Origin: Nitrospira sp. CR1.1
GTDB lineage: Bacteria; Nitrospirota; Nitrospiria; Nitrospirales; Nitrospiraceae
NCBI GenBank assembly: GCA_014055465.1
Contig: WIAF01000005.1
Location: 124,001-188,000, forward strand
Direction of reading: 5' to 3'
DNA length: 64,000 nucleotides
Part shown: positions 18,734 to 27,786 of the stretch, piece by piece
Numbering within the stretch: the first letter of the stretch is position 1
Layout of the letters: each line of letters starts with the position of its first letter
Program-made: the position numbers and the translations under genes
Notes under the pieces: model-generated
Databases searched by the model: none
What the model was told of the DNA's origin: nothing
What the model saw: only the letters and a program-made list of their open reading frames with translations

Positions 18734-20845
18734 CTATTTCCTTTTGCGAGTGGCTGTCGCCGCTTTGGGTGGTGTTTTACGAGTCGGCGCCTTGGTCCCG
18801 GCAGCCGGCTTGGCGAACAATTCCTGCTGCCCGGCTGTGCGTTTCTCCTTCGAGGGAGGCAGACGTTTTTTCCGTGCAGCCACGGTGGCCGCTGCCTTCT
18901 GCCTTTTTGCGGGAGCCTTCGTTGAAGGAGCCGTTTCAGGAGAAGCTGACTGCACAGGACCCGCGCCCGGCACGGGAACATTCTCAGCGACCTCAGTCTC
19001 TCCCTCAACGCCTTCCGCTGTGACGATGATGGAATGGGGCAGACCTTCAGGCCCGGCGCCGGTTTTCCCGAGCGCTTCATCCGTCTTGAGACCGCCCGTC
19101 CGTGAACTGGCGATCTTGTGCAACTGTTCCTTCAATTTTTCAGTGGAAAGGTTTCCGCCCTTCAACCGATTGCACGCGGCCACCACCTCTTCAATATACA
19201 GTTCGAAAATGTTCCGCCGCCGGAATTCGCTGGCGGCCCGTTCCCGCCTGCGGAGAAAAATTCCCAGCCGCCGCCCGGCTTCGCGCAGGGCCAGGGTGAT
19301 TTCCTTCTGGATTTCATCGTAATCCGCAATAGCTTCCTTCGACTCGCTGGTAAACGGCACCCACACGGACGCCATGTGCACAAATATCACCATCGGTCCG
19401 GCAGGCAAGGCGCCACGCGACTGGCTGACACCGTAATTGCGCCAGGTGGTACTGAGGACGGCTTTGAAGGTTGCGCAGGCTGATTGTTGATAGAGCAAGG
19501 GCACCCGATTGGCGTACCGGATCACTCGCGCCTGTTCGCTATCATTGCCCTGGTCTTCTCCTTCCGCCAGAGGCACCGCCGCTTGCTGCGGCTTCGAGAC
19601 TTCTTCCGGCCCCTTCCCGAATGCCAGTCCCGCTTCGATGACAAAGGGATACCCACGATAGACGGCTGGTGGGCGGCTGACTGCCGTATAAAATTCGCCC
19701 TTGATCTGTTTGTAGAGGCCCGAAAGAATCGCCTTTTCGCCGATCGGGGAAATGCAATTGGTCGGCGGCGCCATGATCTTGGTTGTCTGGATGGTTTTGT
19801 AGAGCGTTTCGGCCGCATGAGGCTTGACATCGCGAGGTCTGGTAGCGGGCGACAGTTTCGCCGCCTTACAAATCTCATCGGCCAGGGCGGGAGACACACG
19901 GCAAAAGTCGCTGGCGAGAAACGAGGCGACCGTGTGACTTTTCGTATCCTGCAGCATCTTGAGCAAGGCCCCGAACTCGATGCCGTACGGATGCGGCTTG
20001 ATCTCCTTTGGCGACGGCGGCAACTCGTGATAGGAGCGCGGGTAATTTTTCTGCTCGCCTTCCGGCGTATGATACGTCAGTCGCACGTGCGGATTGGCAA
20101 TCGATGTCTGCTCCAGCCATTCATCCACCGACGCGCGGCCTTTCTGGTAACGTCCTTCGACTTCCAGCACCACCTCAGTGCCTTGGGACTGCGCCCAATC
20201 GATCTGTTTGTTCTCGTGCACCAGCGGCTCGTTCTTTTTCGTGTCGATTTGCACTTCGAAATAGTGCGCCGCCGCCCGTGGTCCCGTCCTGGAAATCACC
20301 TTCACCGGCTTGCCGGTCGTGAGTTGGCCGTACATACCGGCCGCAGAAATGCCGATGCCCTGTTGCCCCCGGCTCATCCGCATGCGATGAAACTTGGAAC
20401 CGTACAATAACTTCGCAAATACCCGCGGAATTTGCTGGCGCACAATGCCCGGTCCGTTGTCGGTGACGGTGATGCGAAAACGCGTCGCCTGACTCGGCGC
20501 AACCGGTGACGCTCCAGTCATCACCACTTCGAGTCTGACGGTCACGTCGGGAAGGATGCCCGCTTCTTCGCACGCATCCAGCGAGTTGTCGACCGCTTCC
20601 TTCACGCAGGTCAGCAACGCCTTCCGTGGATTATCGAACCCCAACAGATGCCGATTCTTCGTGAAGAACTCAGAGACGGAAATTTCGCGCTGCCGCGCGC
20701 CCATTTCCACCGCCGTGACCGCAGGCGAGGATTTTTGCGCGGCAGCAGTTTTTTTTCGTGAGGCAGCCGTTTCAGATGCGGCGGATTCGGATGGAGGCTC
20801 GGGCGTGGAAGCGTCGGCACGTGGCGCTGATGTCTTGGTGGCCAT
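18734..20845 (-). CDS. top6B: DNA topoisomerase VI subunit B (GHKL ATPase)
   Basis: 703 residues; the ATG is preceded by GAGAGG. The GHKL ATP-binding motifs are intact: KEAVDNSLDACEEAG (about 82-96), TDNGPGI (about 128-134) and RGQQGIGISAAGMYGQ (159-174). The transducer region follows. Two additions flank the core: about 45 Ala/Ser/Lys-rich residues at the N-terminus and about 90 Lys/Ala/Pro-rich residues at the C-terminus, the latter histone-tail-like and probably DNA-binding. ATP binding closes the B dimer around the transported duplex. Confidence 0.95.
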   Translation of the reverse strand: MATKTSAPRADASTPEPPSESAASETAASRKKTAAAQKSSPAVTAVEMGARQREISVSEFFTKNRHLLGFDNPRKALLTCVKEAVDNSLDACEEAGILPDVTVRLEVVMTGASPVAPSQATRFRITVTDNGPGIVRQQIPRVFAKLLYGSKFHRMRMSRGQQGIGISAAGMYGQLTTGKPVKVISRTGPRAAAHYFEVQIDTKKNEPLVHENKQIDWAQSQGTEVVLEVEGRYQKGRASVDEWLEQTSIANPHVRLTYHTPEGEQKNYPRSYHELPPSPKEIKPHPYGIEFGALLKMLQDTKSHTVASFLASDFCRVSPALADEICKAAKLSPATRPRDVKPHAAETLYKTIQTTKIMAPPTNCISPIGEKAILSGLYKQIKGEFYTAVSRPPAVYRGYPFVIEAGLAFGKGPEEVSKPQQAAVPLAEGEDQGNDSEQARVIRYANRVPLLYQQSACATFKAVLSTTWRNYGVSQSRGALPAGPMVIFVHMASVWVPFTSESKEAIADYDEIQKEITLALREAGRRLGIFLRRRERAASEFRRRNIFELYIEEVVAACNRLKGGNLSTEKLKEQLHKIASSRTGGLKTDEALGKTGAGPEGLPHSIIVTAEGVEGETEVAENVPVPGAGPVQSASPETAPSTKAPAKRQKAAATVAARKKRLPPSKEKRTAGQQELFAKPAAGTKAPTRKTPPKAATATRKRK

Positions 20846-21258
20846 TCAACCTCTCAAGCAAGTGATTCACAGGAACGGCGCGGCACAGTCACTGGGCGTG
20901 ATACGTATCCTCCTCGTCGTTTACAGGGAACGCTGCGGAGAGTCAAGCCTTGAGGGGATTCCGGCCGTCCGCGCCTGATTGCAATATGTCGCGGACCTGG
21001 CACATTGAAGCGATATCGGGAGATTGCGAGGAGCCGTGAGGAGGAATGTTTGGGTGGGAGGAGGACGCACCTACCGAGGAGAGGTAGATACGGCGGAGAT
21101 CTCGGGAGGACTTCAGGCTTCCCGGTACAAGCCGGGCATGCACACCATCCTCAACGCTCAATCCCCTTTTTGTACATATTCCCCCGGGGCGTTAACTCCC
21201 CCCACCCAGATACGATAGGCCTCTCCGCACCGGTCAGTCAAGAGCAGGCGTTGGCCAT
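20846..21258. other. 413-base intergenic stretch, no gene seen
   Basis: This lies between the start of top6B and the end of the small membrane-protein gene, both on the minus strand, so it should contain the top6B promoter. Short stem-loops are visible (CTACC/GGTAG around 21080 and CCCGG/CCGGG around 21125), but nothing qualifies as a clear terminator. Open frames here have no plausible start or composition. Confidence 0.35.
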
Positions 21259-21732
21259 CTATTGGCCGCTCACCTGCGTCTGTCGGCGGGTCACTGTCAG
21301 GCGGTGGAGCCAGCTCAGATCGATGCGCACTTCCGTGCCAATGGGGCAAAAGACCGGCGCAGAGGTATTGTTACTTTCGACCCGCGCCTTCAGCGCGCCA
21401 TGTTCGACCTCAATCTCCAACACACCCACATGCTCGTGCAGATCGACCACACACGTGGCGCTGCCTGCCGCGCGATCGGCGGGAATGGTCCGGGCCACAA
21501 CCGGCTCTTGCAAAGTGATGAGATCATGCGGCCGGAACAGCGGCCGATCGTTCATCTCGACAATCGCCATGATGACGGCTCCGGCGACGATCGCCGCCGC
21601 TCCAGCAAGGATGGCGTTGGCGCGCTCGGGATAGTGAATTCTGATCCACCGAATCGCCGTCAGGACGCCGATTGCCAGCAGCAGTGCGACGAAAGCCAGC
21701 ACCAGAACAATGAACGCAAAGCGAAGATTCAT
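21259..21732 (-). CDS. Two-helix membrane protein with extracytoplasmic domain
   Basis: 157 residues. Hydrophobic helices are predicted at about 5-27 and 40-60, followed by a soluble beta-rich domain of about 90 residues (LITLQEPVVARTIPADR, CVVDLHEHVGVLEIEVE, PVFCPIGTEVRIDL) with two cysteines. No family was recognised. Its start overlaps the stop of the upstream REC-PAS gene by 4 bases (ATGA), so translation is probably coupled and the two may work together, for example as sensor-associated proteins. Confidence 0.6.
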   Translation of the reverse strand: MNLRFAFIVLVLAFVALLLAIGVLTAIRWIRIHYPERANAILAGAAAIVAGAVIMAIVEMNDRPLFRPHDLITLQEPVVARTIPADRAAGSATCVVDLHEHVGVLEIEVEHGALKARVESNNTSAPVFCPIGTEVRIDLSWLHRLTVTRRQTQVSGQ

Positions 21733-23351
21733 CCCGGGCCGCCCAGGGGAGTGATAGACAGGACCACCTGCGCTCCATTCGCCGTCATCAGCATCGTCGC
21801 GCTGATTGAGAGAGGAACCTCTGCGCCGTTCTTATGCAGACCGACACATTCACGGCTTGGTAATACCGATCCCCCGTCCGTCGAAACACAGCGGCCGGAT
21901 CCCAGATCGAATTTCCCACGACTGAACAACTCAGGAATCAGCCGTTCGAGTGATTGCCCCGGTAGATCGCCAGTCGCGTAACCAAACAGCTTGGCGATCT
22001 GTGCATTCGCGGCGAGAATGTTTCCGTCGCCGTCCACCATGACGATACCATTGCCGGCCGCCTCCATCACGATCCGCACGAGGTCCTGATTTTCGTGAAG
22101 GATTGCCTCATGCCGCTTTTGGTCCGTGATGTCCTGGGCAAAAACCAACACGCCAAGCACATTCCCCCGCGGATCGAGGTACGGCACTTTATCTGTTTGT
22201 ATCCATCGTTTCTCACCTCCCCCTCGCTGATAAGGCTCGATGATACCGAGCTTTGGCCGACCCGACACGATGACTTCCAAATCGTCCTGATGATACCGTT
22301 CGGCTTCCTCTGGATAGAACTCATCGGTCGATCGCCCTTCGATGTCCGCCACGGTTTTCCCGATGGACTCGGCTGCTCGCCGGTTCGCCCGGAGAATGCG
22401 ATTGTGGGAGTCCTTGTACCACACCATAGCGGGAATCAGATCCAACAACGCCTGTTGCTCAATTTGCTGTTGGCGGAGACGCGCCTCCGCCTCTTTCCGC
22501 TCCGTGATGTCCCGCACGATACCGCAGTGCACACGGGTGCCGCTGGAGATCCAACTGCTGAGCGACATCTCAATGGGAAATTCCCGGCCATCTTTATGCA
22601 GCCCGTGCATAGTCACGACGGTCCCTTTCAGGCGCACATCGCCCGTGGTACGCACCCGATCCAATGCCCGTTGGTGCTTGTCGCGGTACCGTTCGGGCAT
22701 GATCTTGGTCAGAGATTGTTCCAGGACCTCCGCCGCCGGATAACCGAATAGGCGCTCCGCCGCACTATTCCATGACAAAATGCGCCCCGCGCCGTCCGCG
22801 AGGACAATGGCGTCCGGAGCGATCTGCACCACTTCGCGAAACCGCTCCTCGCTGGCCGTGAGCGCCTGCTTCGCCGACGCCGCTTCCAGAGATAAATGCT
22901 TGACCCCGACGGCCCGTTTGATCAGCGCTTTCAGTTCCTCGCCGTCATAGGGTTTGGTGAGATACCCGAATGCGCCCTCCGTCAGTGACGCGTGTTTCTT
23001 GACAACCTCCACAAACGCCGTCAGCATGATCACCGGCAGCGCCGGGTCGAGCCCTTTCAATAGGGTGAGGACCGAGAGGCCATCCATATCGGGCAACATC
23101 AAGTCCAGCAGCACTGCCGAGACAGATTCTGCCTTGACCTTGCTCAGCGCTTCCGCGCCTGTCATGGCAACCTGAACCTGGTACCCGGAATGCTCCAGGA
23201 GATCCTTCAAGACAAGCGCAATGTCGGGATCATCGTCCACGATGAGAATCGTGGGAGGAGGCGCCTTCACGGCATTGGGCTGGGTTGTCAACATGGCGGT
23301 CAAGGAATCCAGGAAGTCCTCGTACGACCGTTCCGCCGCACCGGTTGGCAT
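21729..23351 (-). CDS. Response-regulator receiver protein with three PAS domains
   Basis: 540 residues from ATG at 23351, chosen because AAGAGGA precedes it; an upstream extension to 23480 shows no domain. The receiver domain (about 30-150) has TILIVDDDPDI, the phospho-acceptor in LLDLMLPDMDG, and LTKPYDGEEL. Three PAS domains follow (starting about 170, 295 and 420), each with the N-x-A-A/x-x-x-L-F-G/Y pattern, the first two with PAC-type tails (GIVRDITERK, FAQDITDQK). No histidine kinase, GGDEF, EAL or DNA-binding domain is present. It probably acts as an intermediate, passing phosphorylation and small-molecule signals to partners. Confidence 0.85.
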   Translation of the reverse strand: MPTGAAERSYEDFLDSLTAMLTTQPNAVKAPPPTILIVDDDPDIALVLKDLLEHSGYQVQVAMTGAEALSKVKAESVSAVLLDLMLPDMDGLSVLTLLKGLDPALPVIMLTAFVEVVKKHASLTEGAFGYLTKPYDGEELKALIKRAVGVKHLSLEAASAKQALTASEERFREVVQIAPDAIVLADGAGRILSWNSAAERLFGYPAAEVLEQSLTKIMPERYRDKHQRALDRVRTTGDVRLKGTVVTMHGLHKDGREFPIEMSLSSWISSGTRVHCGIVRDITERKEAEARLRQQQIEQQALLDLIPAMVWYKDSHNRILRANRRAAESIGKTVADIEGRSTDEFYPEEAERYHQDDLEVIVSGRPKLGIIEPYQRGGGEKRWIQTDKVPYLDPRGNVLGVLVFAQDITDQKRHEAILHENQDLVRIVMEAAGNGIVMVDGDGNILAANAQIAKLFGYATGDLPGQSLERLIPELFSRGKFDLGSGRCVSTDGGSVLPSRECVGLHKNGAEVPLSISATMLMTANGAQVVLSITPLGGPG

Positions 23352-23484
23352 TGTCCTCTTTTTGACGACAAGAATCCAGCGAGCTGCTTGCCGCTTTGGC
23401 TGCCTCAGGCTATCTCCGGTCGCACGCTTGTTTTCCGCACCTCGCAGATGATGGTCGCGACAGACGAAGCCACCCGGCATCGCC

Positions 23485-23661
23485 CTATTTTTTCCGATAC
23501 ACGTTCAGACCGATTTTTTCCTCGCGCCCGGGAATGGTGACATTGCCCTCGGTGGAGGCGATGATGGTGGTCTTTCCCGAAGCCGACGGGCCGAACTCCT
23601 TCGACAGATCCACCTTGATAGTTAACCAGGCCCCCTCGACGGTCAGTTCGACATTTTTCAT
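23485..23661 (-). CDS. Small conserved-type protein, 58 residues
   Basis: ATG at 23661; an upstream extension to 23760 is only the shadow of the dodecin gene. The sequence MKNVELTVEG...LTIKVDLSKEFG, SGKTTIIASTEGNVTIPG and IGLNVYRKK reads as a compact beta-rich fold. SGKTT resembles a P-loop fragment, but the glycine spacing is wrong for nucleotide binding. I recall similar small uncharacterised proteins but no name or function. It lies 8 bases downstream of dodecin and is probably co-transcribed. Confidence 0.7.
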   Translation of the reverse strand: MKNVELTVEGAWLTIKVDLSKEFGPSASGKTTIIASTEGNVTIPGREEKIGLNVYRKK

Positions 23662-23669
23662 GATGCTCC

Positions 23670-23873
23670 TTATTCTTTCAGCACGAACGTCACTTTTAAC
23701 GCCACGCGATACTGCGTGATCTTCCCGTCCTCGATATCGACCTTTTGATCCTCGATCCACGCGCTCTTCACATGTTGCAGCGTCTTGTTGGCGCGGGCAA
23801 TGCCCAGATGAATGGCATCGTCAAAACTCTTGGGGGACGCGGCAATGATTTCCGTCACACGGGCGACAGACAT
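23670..23873 (-). CDS. Dodecin family flavin-binding protein
   Basis: 67 residues, the usual dodecin length. The pattern VARVTEIIAASPKSFDDAI, SAWIEDQKVDIEDGKITQYRV and KVTFVLKE is typical. The tryptophan in SAWIED stacks against the flavin and the glutamine in QYRV contacts it. Dodecins assemble as twelve-subunit hollow shells that store or buffer riboflavin, FMN or FAD in the cytoplasm. The start at 23873 is the only ATG giving a family-length product. Confidence 0.92.
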   Translation of the reverse strand: MSVARVTEIIAASPKSFDDAIHLGIARANKTLQHVKSAWIEDQKVDIEDGKITQYRVALKVTFVLKE

Positions 23874-24126
23874 GATGGCCTCCCTGGTTATAGAGTCGAT
23901 CGATCGTGGCCACACCAGGCTAGGCCGACGGGAAACCGCTGTCAAGCAGGCGCTCTCCTGGCCACTGGCCCGGGCAGCACCTCGAATCGCCCGAAGATTT
24001 TCTCCTTTGATTGTCCTGAAAATCCTGCCGCCGCACCTCCTGCGTAAACATATCGGTTGACAGGCGTCGTATCCGGGGGATACGGTGCAGCCGTTCGCGC
24101 TCGTGGTTCAGTATGGGATACCATCC

Positions 24127-24837
24127 ATGCCGACCGAGATCGAGATCCAAATTACGCCCCTCTTCTCCACACCTCTGCTGGTCTTCACGCCCGCTGACCA
24201 TACACGGATCAACGCCAGGCTCTCTCCCCTGATTCTTGAACGGGAGGCGTCCGTTCCGACCCATCAAGATACCGAAGTGGTCGGCTGGTCTTCCCCTCAC
24301 GATCTCTCCATGCTCGAGTGGGCCGGCGAACCGTTACGCGAGTTGTTCGCGCCGGTTCTGGAAGTGGCGAAACAAGTCACTACCTTTTCCCAGCGCTGCG
24401 GACAGGGCCATGGTCGACCGGACTGGGATGTGGTGGAAGTCTGGGCCAATGTGCAGAGGAACGGCGGCGCCAATGCGGCCCATTCCCACCCCGGCAGTTT
24501 TTGGGCCGGTGTGTACTACGTGGATGCAGGCGAGGTTTCTGCCGCCAAAGAAAAGGGGGGAGAGTTACAGATTTACGATCCTCGCGGCTGTTTGCCCCGC
24601 ATGCTGGCGCCGTATCTTCAGTACAGCATGAGCGAATTGCATGATGCGGGAACCAGCATCTCTTATGCGCCGGCATCGGGACAATGCCTGCTTTTTCCCG
24701 GATGGCTGTTTCATGCCGTGAACACGTACCATGGAACGGCGCCTCGAATCAGCGTGGCATTCAATCTTGATCCGGTCCTCCCGTCCGCCATGATGAACGG
24801 CGCCCATAAACATCCGGTGACTGAATCCCGCCGCTGA
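24127..24837 (+). CDS. Putative 2OG-Fe(II) oxygenase (TIGR02466-like)
   Basis: 236 residues from ATG at 24127; in-frame codons upstream add 14 residues without homology. The protein matches the family of small 2-oxoglutarate/iron oxygenases: ITPLFSTPLLVF at the N-terminus, NVQRNGGANAAHSHPGSFWAGVYYVD containing the first iron-ligand His, and LLFPGWLFHAVNTYHG..RISVAFNL with the second His and the 2OG-binding Arg. A candidate third acidic ligand was not fixed by eye. The substrate is unknown. It is transcribed divergently from the dodecin gene. Confidence 0.75.
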   Translation: MPTEIEIQITPLFSTPLLVFTPADHTRINARLSPLILEREASVPTHQDTEVVGWSSPHDLSMLEWAGEPLRELFAPVLEVAKQVTTFSQRCGQGHGRPDWDVVEVWANVQRNGGANAAHSHPGSFWAGVYYVDAGEVSAAKEKGGELQIYDPRGCLPRMLAPYLQYSMSELHDAGTSISYAPASGQCLLFPGWLFHAVNTYHGTAPRISVAFNLDPVLPSAMMNGAHKHPVTESRR

Positions 24838-24864
24838 TAATTTCTTGCCGGTCTCACCATCCTG

Positions 24865-25467
24865 CTAAGGCAACGCAGTCGCCTGAATGAACAGAGCTTG
24901 TTCCAATGTGCGAAAAAATTGCTGGTAGGGATCGGGAGACTCGATAGCCTTCAAATAATATTGCGCACTGGCCCGCACGACCAATTGCCGGTCTCCTCGC
25001 GGCCGAACGGTGACCGTGAGGCGAACCAGATTGCTCCGGTGGTAAAAAGGTCCCCAGCTGCGGAAATGCCGAGTCTGAATCAACAACCCGTCGTCCCGAT
25101 AGAGATGGTACGAAGCATCACTCAATCGAGACGGTTCGTAATCATCAAACTTTTTTCCCGAGACGATTCCCAACGTTTCGTCCAGCACTTCAACGGCAAA
25201 CCCCAGATCCTGACAGGTTGAGACCACGGCCTGGATGGTTTTATGTCGATCCGCCTGATCGAAGACCCGGCTTTGCGCCGCCCGCACTTTGACCTGGCTC
25301 GCCTCCGATAGCCAAATCTGGTCGCGCGATTCCCATTGGTTTTCATGCCGCCACTCATAGGGCGAACATCCGCCCGCAAGGGCCGCCAGAAGCACGAGAG
25401 AACTGGCGATCGCTCGGCCGCTCGACCCTCCGGATGGGGACAGGACTATACGACGGAAAGCGGCCAC
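24865..25467 (-). CDS. Lipoprotein, third member of a tandem paralogous trio
   Basis: 200 residues, with a lipobox at LAGGC (Cys34). It shares with the two genes upstream the blocks K-x-R-A-A-Q-S-R-V-F-(D/E), QDLGFAVE followed by G-I-V-S, and the C-terminal DPYQQFFRTLEQALF. Between them is a VRLTVTVRPRGDRQLVVRA beta section. No established family name was recognised. It is probably a periplasm-facing, membrane-anchored protein encoded in an operon with its paralogues; the gap to the upstream gene is 3 bases. Confidence 0.7.
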   Translation of the reverse strand: MAAFRRIVLSPSGGSSGRAIASSLVLLAALAGGCSPYEWRHENQWESRDQIWLSEASQVKVRAAQSRVFDQADRHKTIQAVVSTCQDLGFAVEVLDETLGIVSGKKFDDYEPSRLSDASYHLYRDDGLLIQTRHFRSWGPFYHRSNLVRLTVTVRPRGDRQLVVRASAQYYLKAIESPDPYQQFFRTLEQALFIQATALP

Positions 25468-25470
25468 CGG

Positions 25471-25908
25471 CTAGTCCTTCACCAAAAATAACGACCGCTC
25501 CACGGCCGCAAAAAAGTTCTGATACACCTTCGGATCCTCGATGGGCTTACTGTTATAGATGGCATTGGCCCGGATCATCGTCCTACCGGCTTCTTGCGGT
25601 CGAACCGTGACTGTCACGCCAAGCACATCATAATAGTTGGGTTCGGCAAAACGCGCCGCCGTGACCAGCCCGAGCGGCGCATTGGCGCGTTCGATGATAA
25701 ATCCCAAATCCTGCAAGGCCGCGATCACGCCGCGCATTGCCACAGTGGCATCGTTGACCTCGAAGGTGCGGCTCTGCGCACTTCGGATCTTCATTTGCGC
25801 ATCGGTCGGCGCGAACAATTCTTGCCGCGGCTCCGGAGCAACGCAGCCCTGCACCATAACCGTTCCCGCCATGATCGCCGCCGCCCCGATGACATATGTC
25901 CGATTCAT
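25471..25908 (-). CDS. Lipoprotein, second member of the paralogous trio
   Basis: 145 residues, the shortest of the three, with a lipobox at MVQGC (Cys22). The shared blocks are M-K-I-R-S-A-Q-S-R-T-F-E-V, LQDLGFIIERA...GLVTAARF, VTVTVRPQEAGRTMIRA and DPKVYQNFFAAVERSLF. Its compactness suggests it is close to the minimal form of the domain. It lies 12 bases downstream of the first member and 3 bases upstream of the third. Function unknown. Confidence 0.7.
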   Translation of the reverse strand: MNRTYVIGAAAIMAGTVMVQGCVAPEPRQELFAPTDAQMKIRSAQSRTFEVNDATVAMRGVIAALQDLGFIIERANAPLGLVTAARFAEPNYYDVLGVTVTVRPQEAGRTMIRANAIYNSKPIEDPKVYQNFFAAVERSLFLVKD

Positions 25909-25920
25909 GTGCCCTCGCAG

Positions 25921-26499
25921 TTAAATCGAATGCGGCTCCAAGAACACGGCCTTGGAAAGCCTCGCGAAAAATTGCTGGTAAATCTCGGGATCCCGAATCA
26001 TTTCCATTTTCTGTTCGCCGGGGGGAATATAATTACGGTCGGCCTGCCCATCCCCCTTCCATACCACCCGATAGAACATGATCCGGACTTCCTGTCGCGC
26101 CTGATCCTGGCTGGCGGGACGCGTCACAATCGTCGCCGCAATTTTTTGATGCAAATCGACGGGCATCACCAGATGCCCGAGCGACAGGAGCCAGATAAAA
26201 AAGCGGTTGCGATACTGGCCATATTCACGGGCGCTGCGCTCTTTTGCCGCCCGCAGCAGTCCCACCTCCCGCACGCTTTCTTCTATCTGGAATCCCAGAT
26301 CTTGCAGCGCGGCGGCCGAAGCCGACAACAATTCGTTATCCGCCCCGGTCTCGAACAGACGGGTTTGCATCGCCCTGTTGGCGCTGCTCTCCGGGGAGAG
26401 TTCAAAAAACTGCGCCGGCTGCATCCGCTTTGCGCAGCCGCCAAAGAGCATCGGCCAGGCCAGTGCAAAGATGACAAGGGCCCACCTACGTCCCGCCAC
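25921..26499 (-). CDS. Lipoprotein, first and most divergent member of the trio
   Basis: 192 residues from GTG at 26499. This start gives a good lipoprotein signal (lipobox LFGGC, Cys22) and does not overlap the SmpA-like gene; an ATG at 26565 would add 22 residues and overlap by 53 bases. Shared blocks are R-A-M-Q-T-R-L-F-E, LQDLGFQIEESVREVGLL and DPEIYQQFFARLSKAVFLE. An extra hydrophobic stretch (FFIWLLSLGHLVMPV) sits in the middle. It is in the same orientation as the SmpA-like lipoprotein gene, 13 bases downstream of it. Confidence 0.65.
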   Translation of the reverse strand: MAGRRWALVIFALAWPMLFGGCAKRMQPAQFFELSPESSANRAMQTRLFETGADNELLSASAAALQDLGFQIEESVREVGLLRAAKERSAREYGQYRNRFFIWLLSLGHLVMPVDLHQKIAATIVTRPASQDQARQEVRIMFYRVVWKGDGQADRNYIPPGEQKMEMIRDPEIYQQFFARLSKAVFLEPHSI

Positions 26500-26512
26500 C
26501 GGGCCGGGCCAC

Positions 26513-26914
26513 TCAAAATTGGGTGGAGTTATAGGCAAAGTCCCTGACCTTTTTCTCTTCGTCATACTTGATGATGATGGTCAGCGTGCGCTGGCGCTGG
26601 GAGCTGGAGCGGTCGCTGGAGTTCGTGCCCAAAATAATGAGCCCGGCATAGGATGAGCTGGACGTGTCGACTCGATCCGTCGACACCTTGTCATAGATCC
26701 ACACCTCCCGCCGCTTGTCGTCGGTGGTGACAATGTTCGGGGAGCCCAGGAGCTCCGCCACCTGCGCGGCCGACATTCCAACTTTCACTTCGCCCTGTAC
26801 CCGCCCGACGGTCAAGCGGTCTTCTTTGATTTCGGCCTGCTTCCCGCCGCAACCGGTCATGCCGATCACGGCACACATTCCTACCAGCGCCAACATCCAA
26901 TGCTTGTGTCTCAT
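26513..26914 (-). CDS. SmpA/BamE-like lipoprotein
   Basis: 133 residues from ATG at 26914 (GGGAG upstream), with a lipobox at GMTGC (Cys22). The mature part contains the SmpA/OmlA-type motif VKVGMSAAQVAELLGSPNIVTTDDKRREVWIYDKVS, seen here in two adjoining halves, and a final beta strand rich in Thr/Ile. BamE is an accessory lipoprotein of the outer-membrane protein assembly complex, but many unrelated lipoproteins share this fold, so a BAM role is not claimed. It is first in a four-lipoprotein cluster. Confidence 0.7.
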   Translation of the reverse strand: MRHKHWMLALVGMCAVIGMTGCGGKQAEIKEDRLTVGRVQGEVKVGMSAAQVAELLGSPNIVTTDDKRREVWIYDKVSTDRVDTSSSSYAGLIILGTNSSDRSSSQRQRTLTIIIKYDEEKKVRDFAYNSTQF

Positions 26915-27097
26915 GGTCTGCGTCTCCCTTTCTCGCGTCACCGTAGTCGCACTTGCCTGCGCCCCATCTTATCCTGCGCCTATCCCCGACGCAAAGCATG
27001 ATCCGGCACAATTCTCGTGGGAGCGGCCTGTCCGCATTGTCAGATGACTGGACAATGGACCAGAGGCAGCTACAATGACCGTACTGGAGGGTGATCT

Positions 27098-27610
27098 ATG
27101 CCGATCCCGGATGCCATGCCGACCCAAGAGGTACAGAACGCCTGCGATACACTCATCGCGCAGGTACGTACGGCCATACTCTTGACCCTCAAACAGGGCC
27201 ATCCGTTCGGGTCACATGTCCCTTATCTCATCGGAGGCGATTGGTCCCGCGTCTATCTCCATCTAAGCCGCCTGGCATTGCACACCCAGCACATGCTCCA
27301 GGATCCCCGCGTCAGTCTGTTTATCGGCGAACCTGATGGAGCGGGGAAGAACCCATCCGCCTTACAACGCCTCAACCTGCAAGGCGCAGGAGCGATTCTC
27401 GCTCCGTCCCACGAATCGTATGACCGGGTAAGGCAGCGCTACCTGACACAATTCCCGCAATCACGGATGCTGTTCGGATTCGGCGACTTCGCTATTTGGG
27501 AACTCCGTATGAATGAGGCCCACCTGGTGCTCGGATTCGGCCATGCCTATCACGCTCACTTGGCCAGTCCGTCAGAGTGGCAACACCAGAAGCCCGACAA
27601 GAAATCCTGA
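27098..27610 (+). CDS. Pyridoxamine 5'-phosphate oxidase-fold protein
   Basis: 170 residues; GGAGG lies about 8 bases before the ATG. The split-barrel flavin-binding pattern of HugZ/PPOX-like proteins is visible: GHPFGSHVPYLI, VYLHLSRLALHTQHMLQDPRVSLFIGEP, LQRLNLQGAG and FGFGDFAIWELRMNEAHLVLGFGHAY. Relatives bind FMN, or haem in HugZ. The C-terminal haem-binding loop of HugZ is not evident, so a general flavin-linked oxidoreductase is the safer reading. It is divergent from the SmpA-like gene and followed by about 180 non-coding bases. Confidence 0.75.
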   Translation: MPIPDAMPTQEVQNACDTLIAQVRTAILLTLKQGHPFGSHVPYLIGGDWSRVYLHLSRLALHTQHMLQDPRVSLFIGEPDGAGKNPSALQRLNLQGAGAILAPSHESYDRVRQRYLTQFPQSRMLFGFGDFAIWELRMNEAHLVLGFGHAYHAHLASPSEWQHQKPDKKS

Positions 27611-27786
27611 GCCGTCACATCCGGCCCCTCTCTTCCCTCGCCTCCCCTCGTTGCTAGGCTGACCCTCCGGCGTGCATTCGCCCCTCGAAAGCACTATCCA
27701 CTCGGCCGAAGGACCGATGGTGCGCTCCACTTCCTGCACAGTACTCTGCGCAGGGTCACGTGGACTCACCGGAGAGTTTCCCTCAC

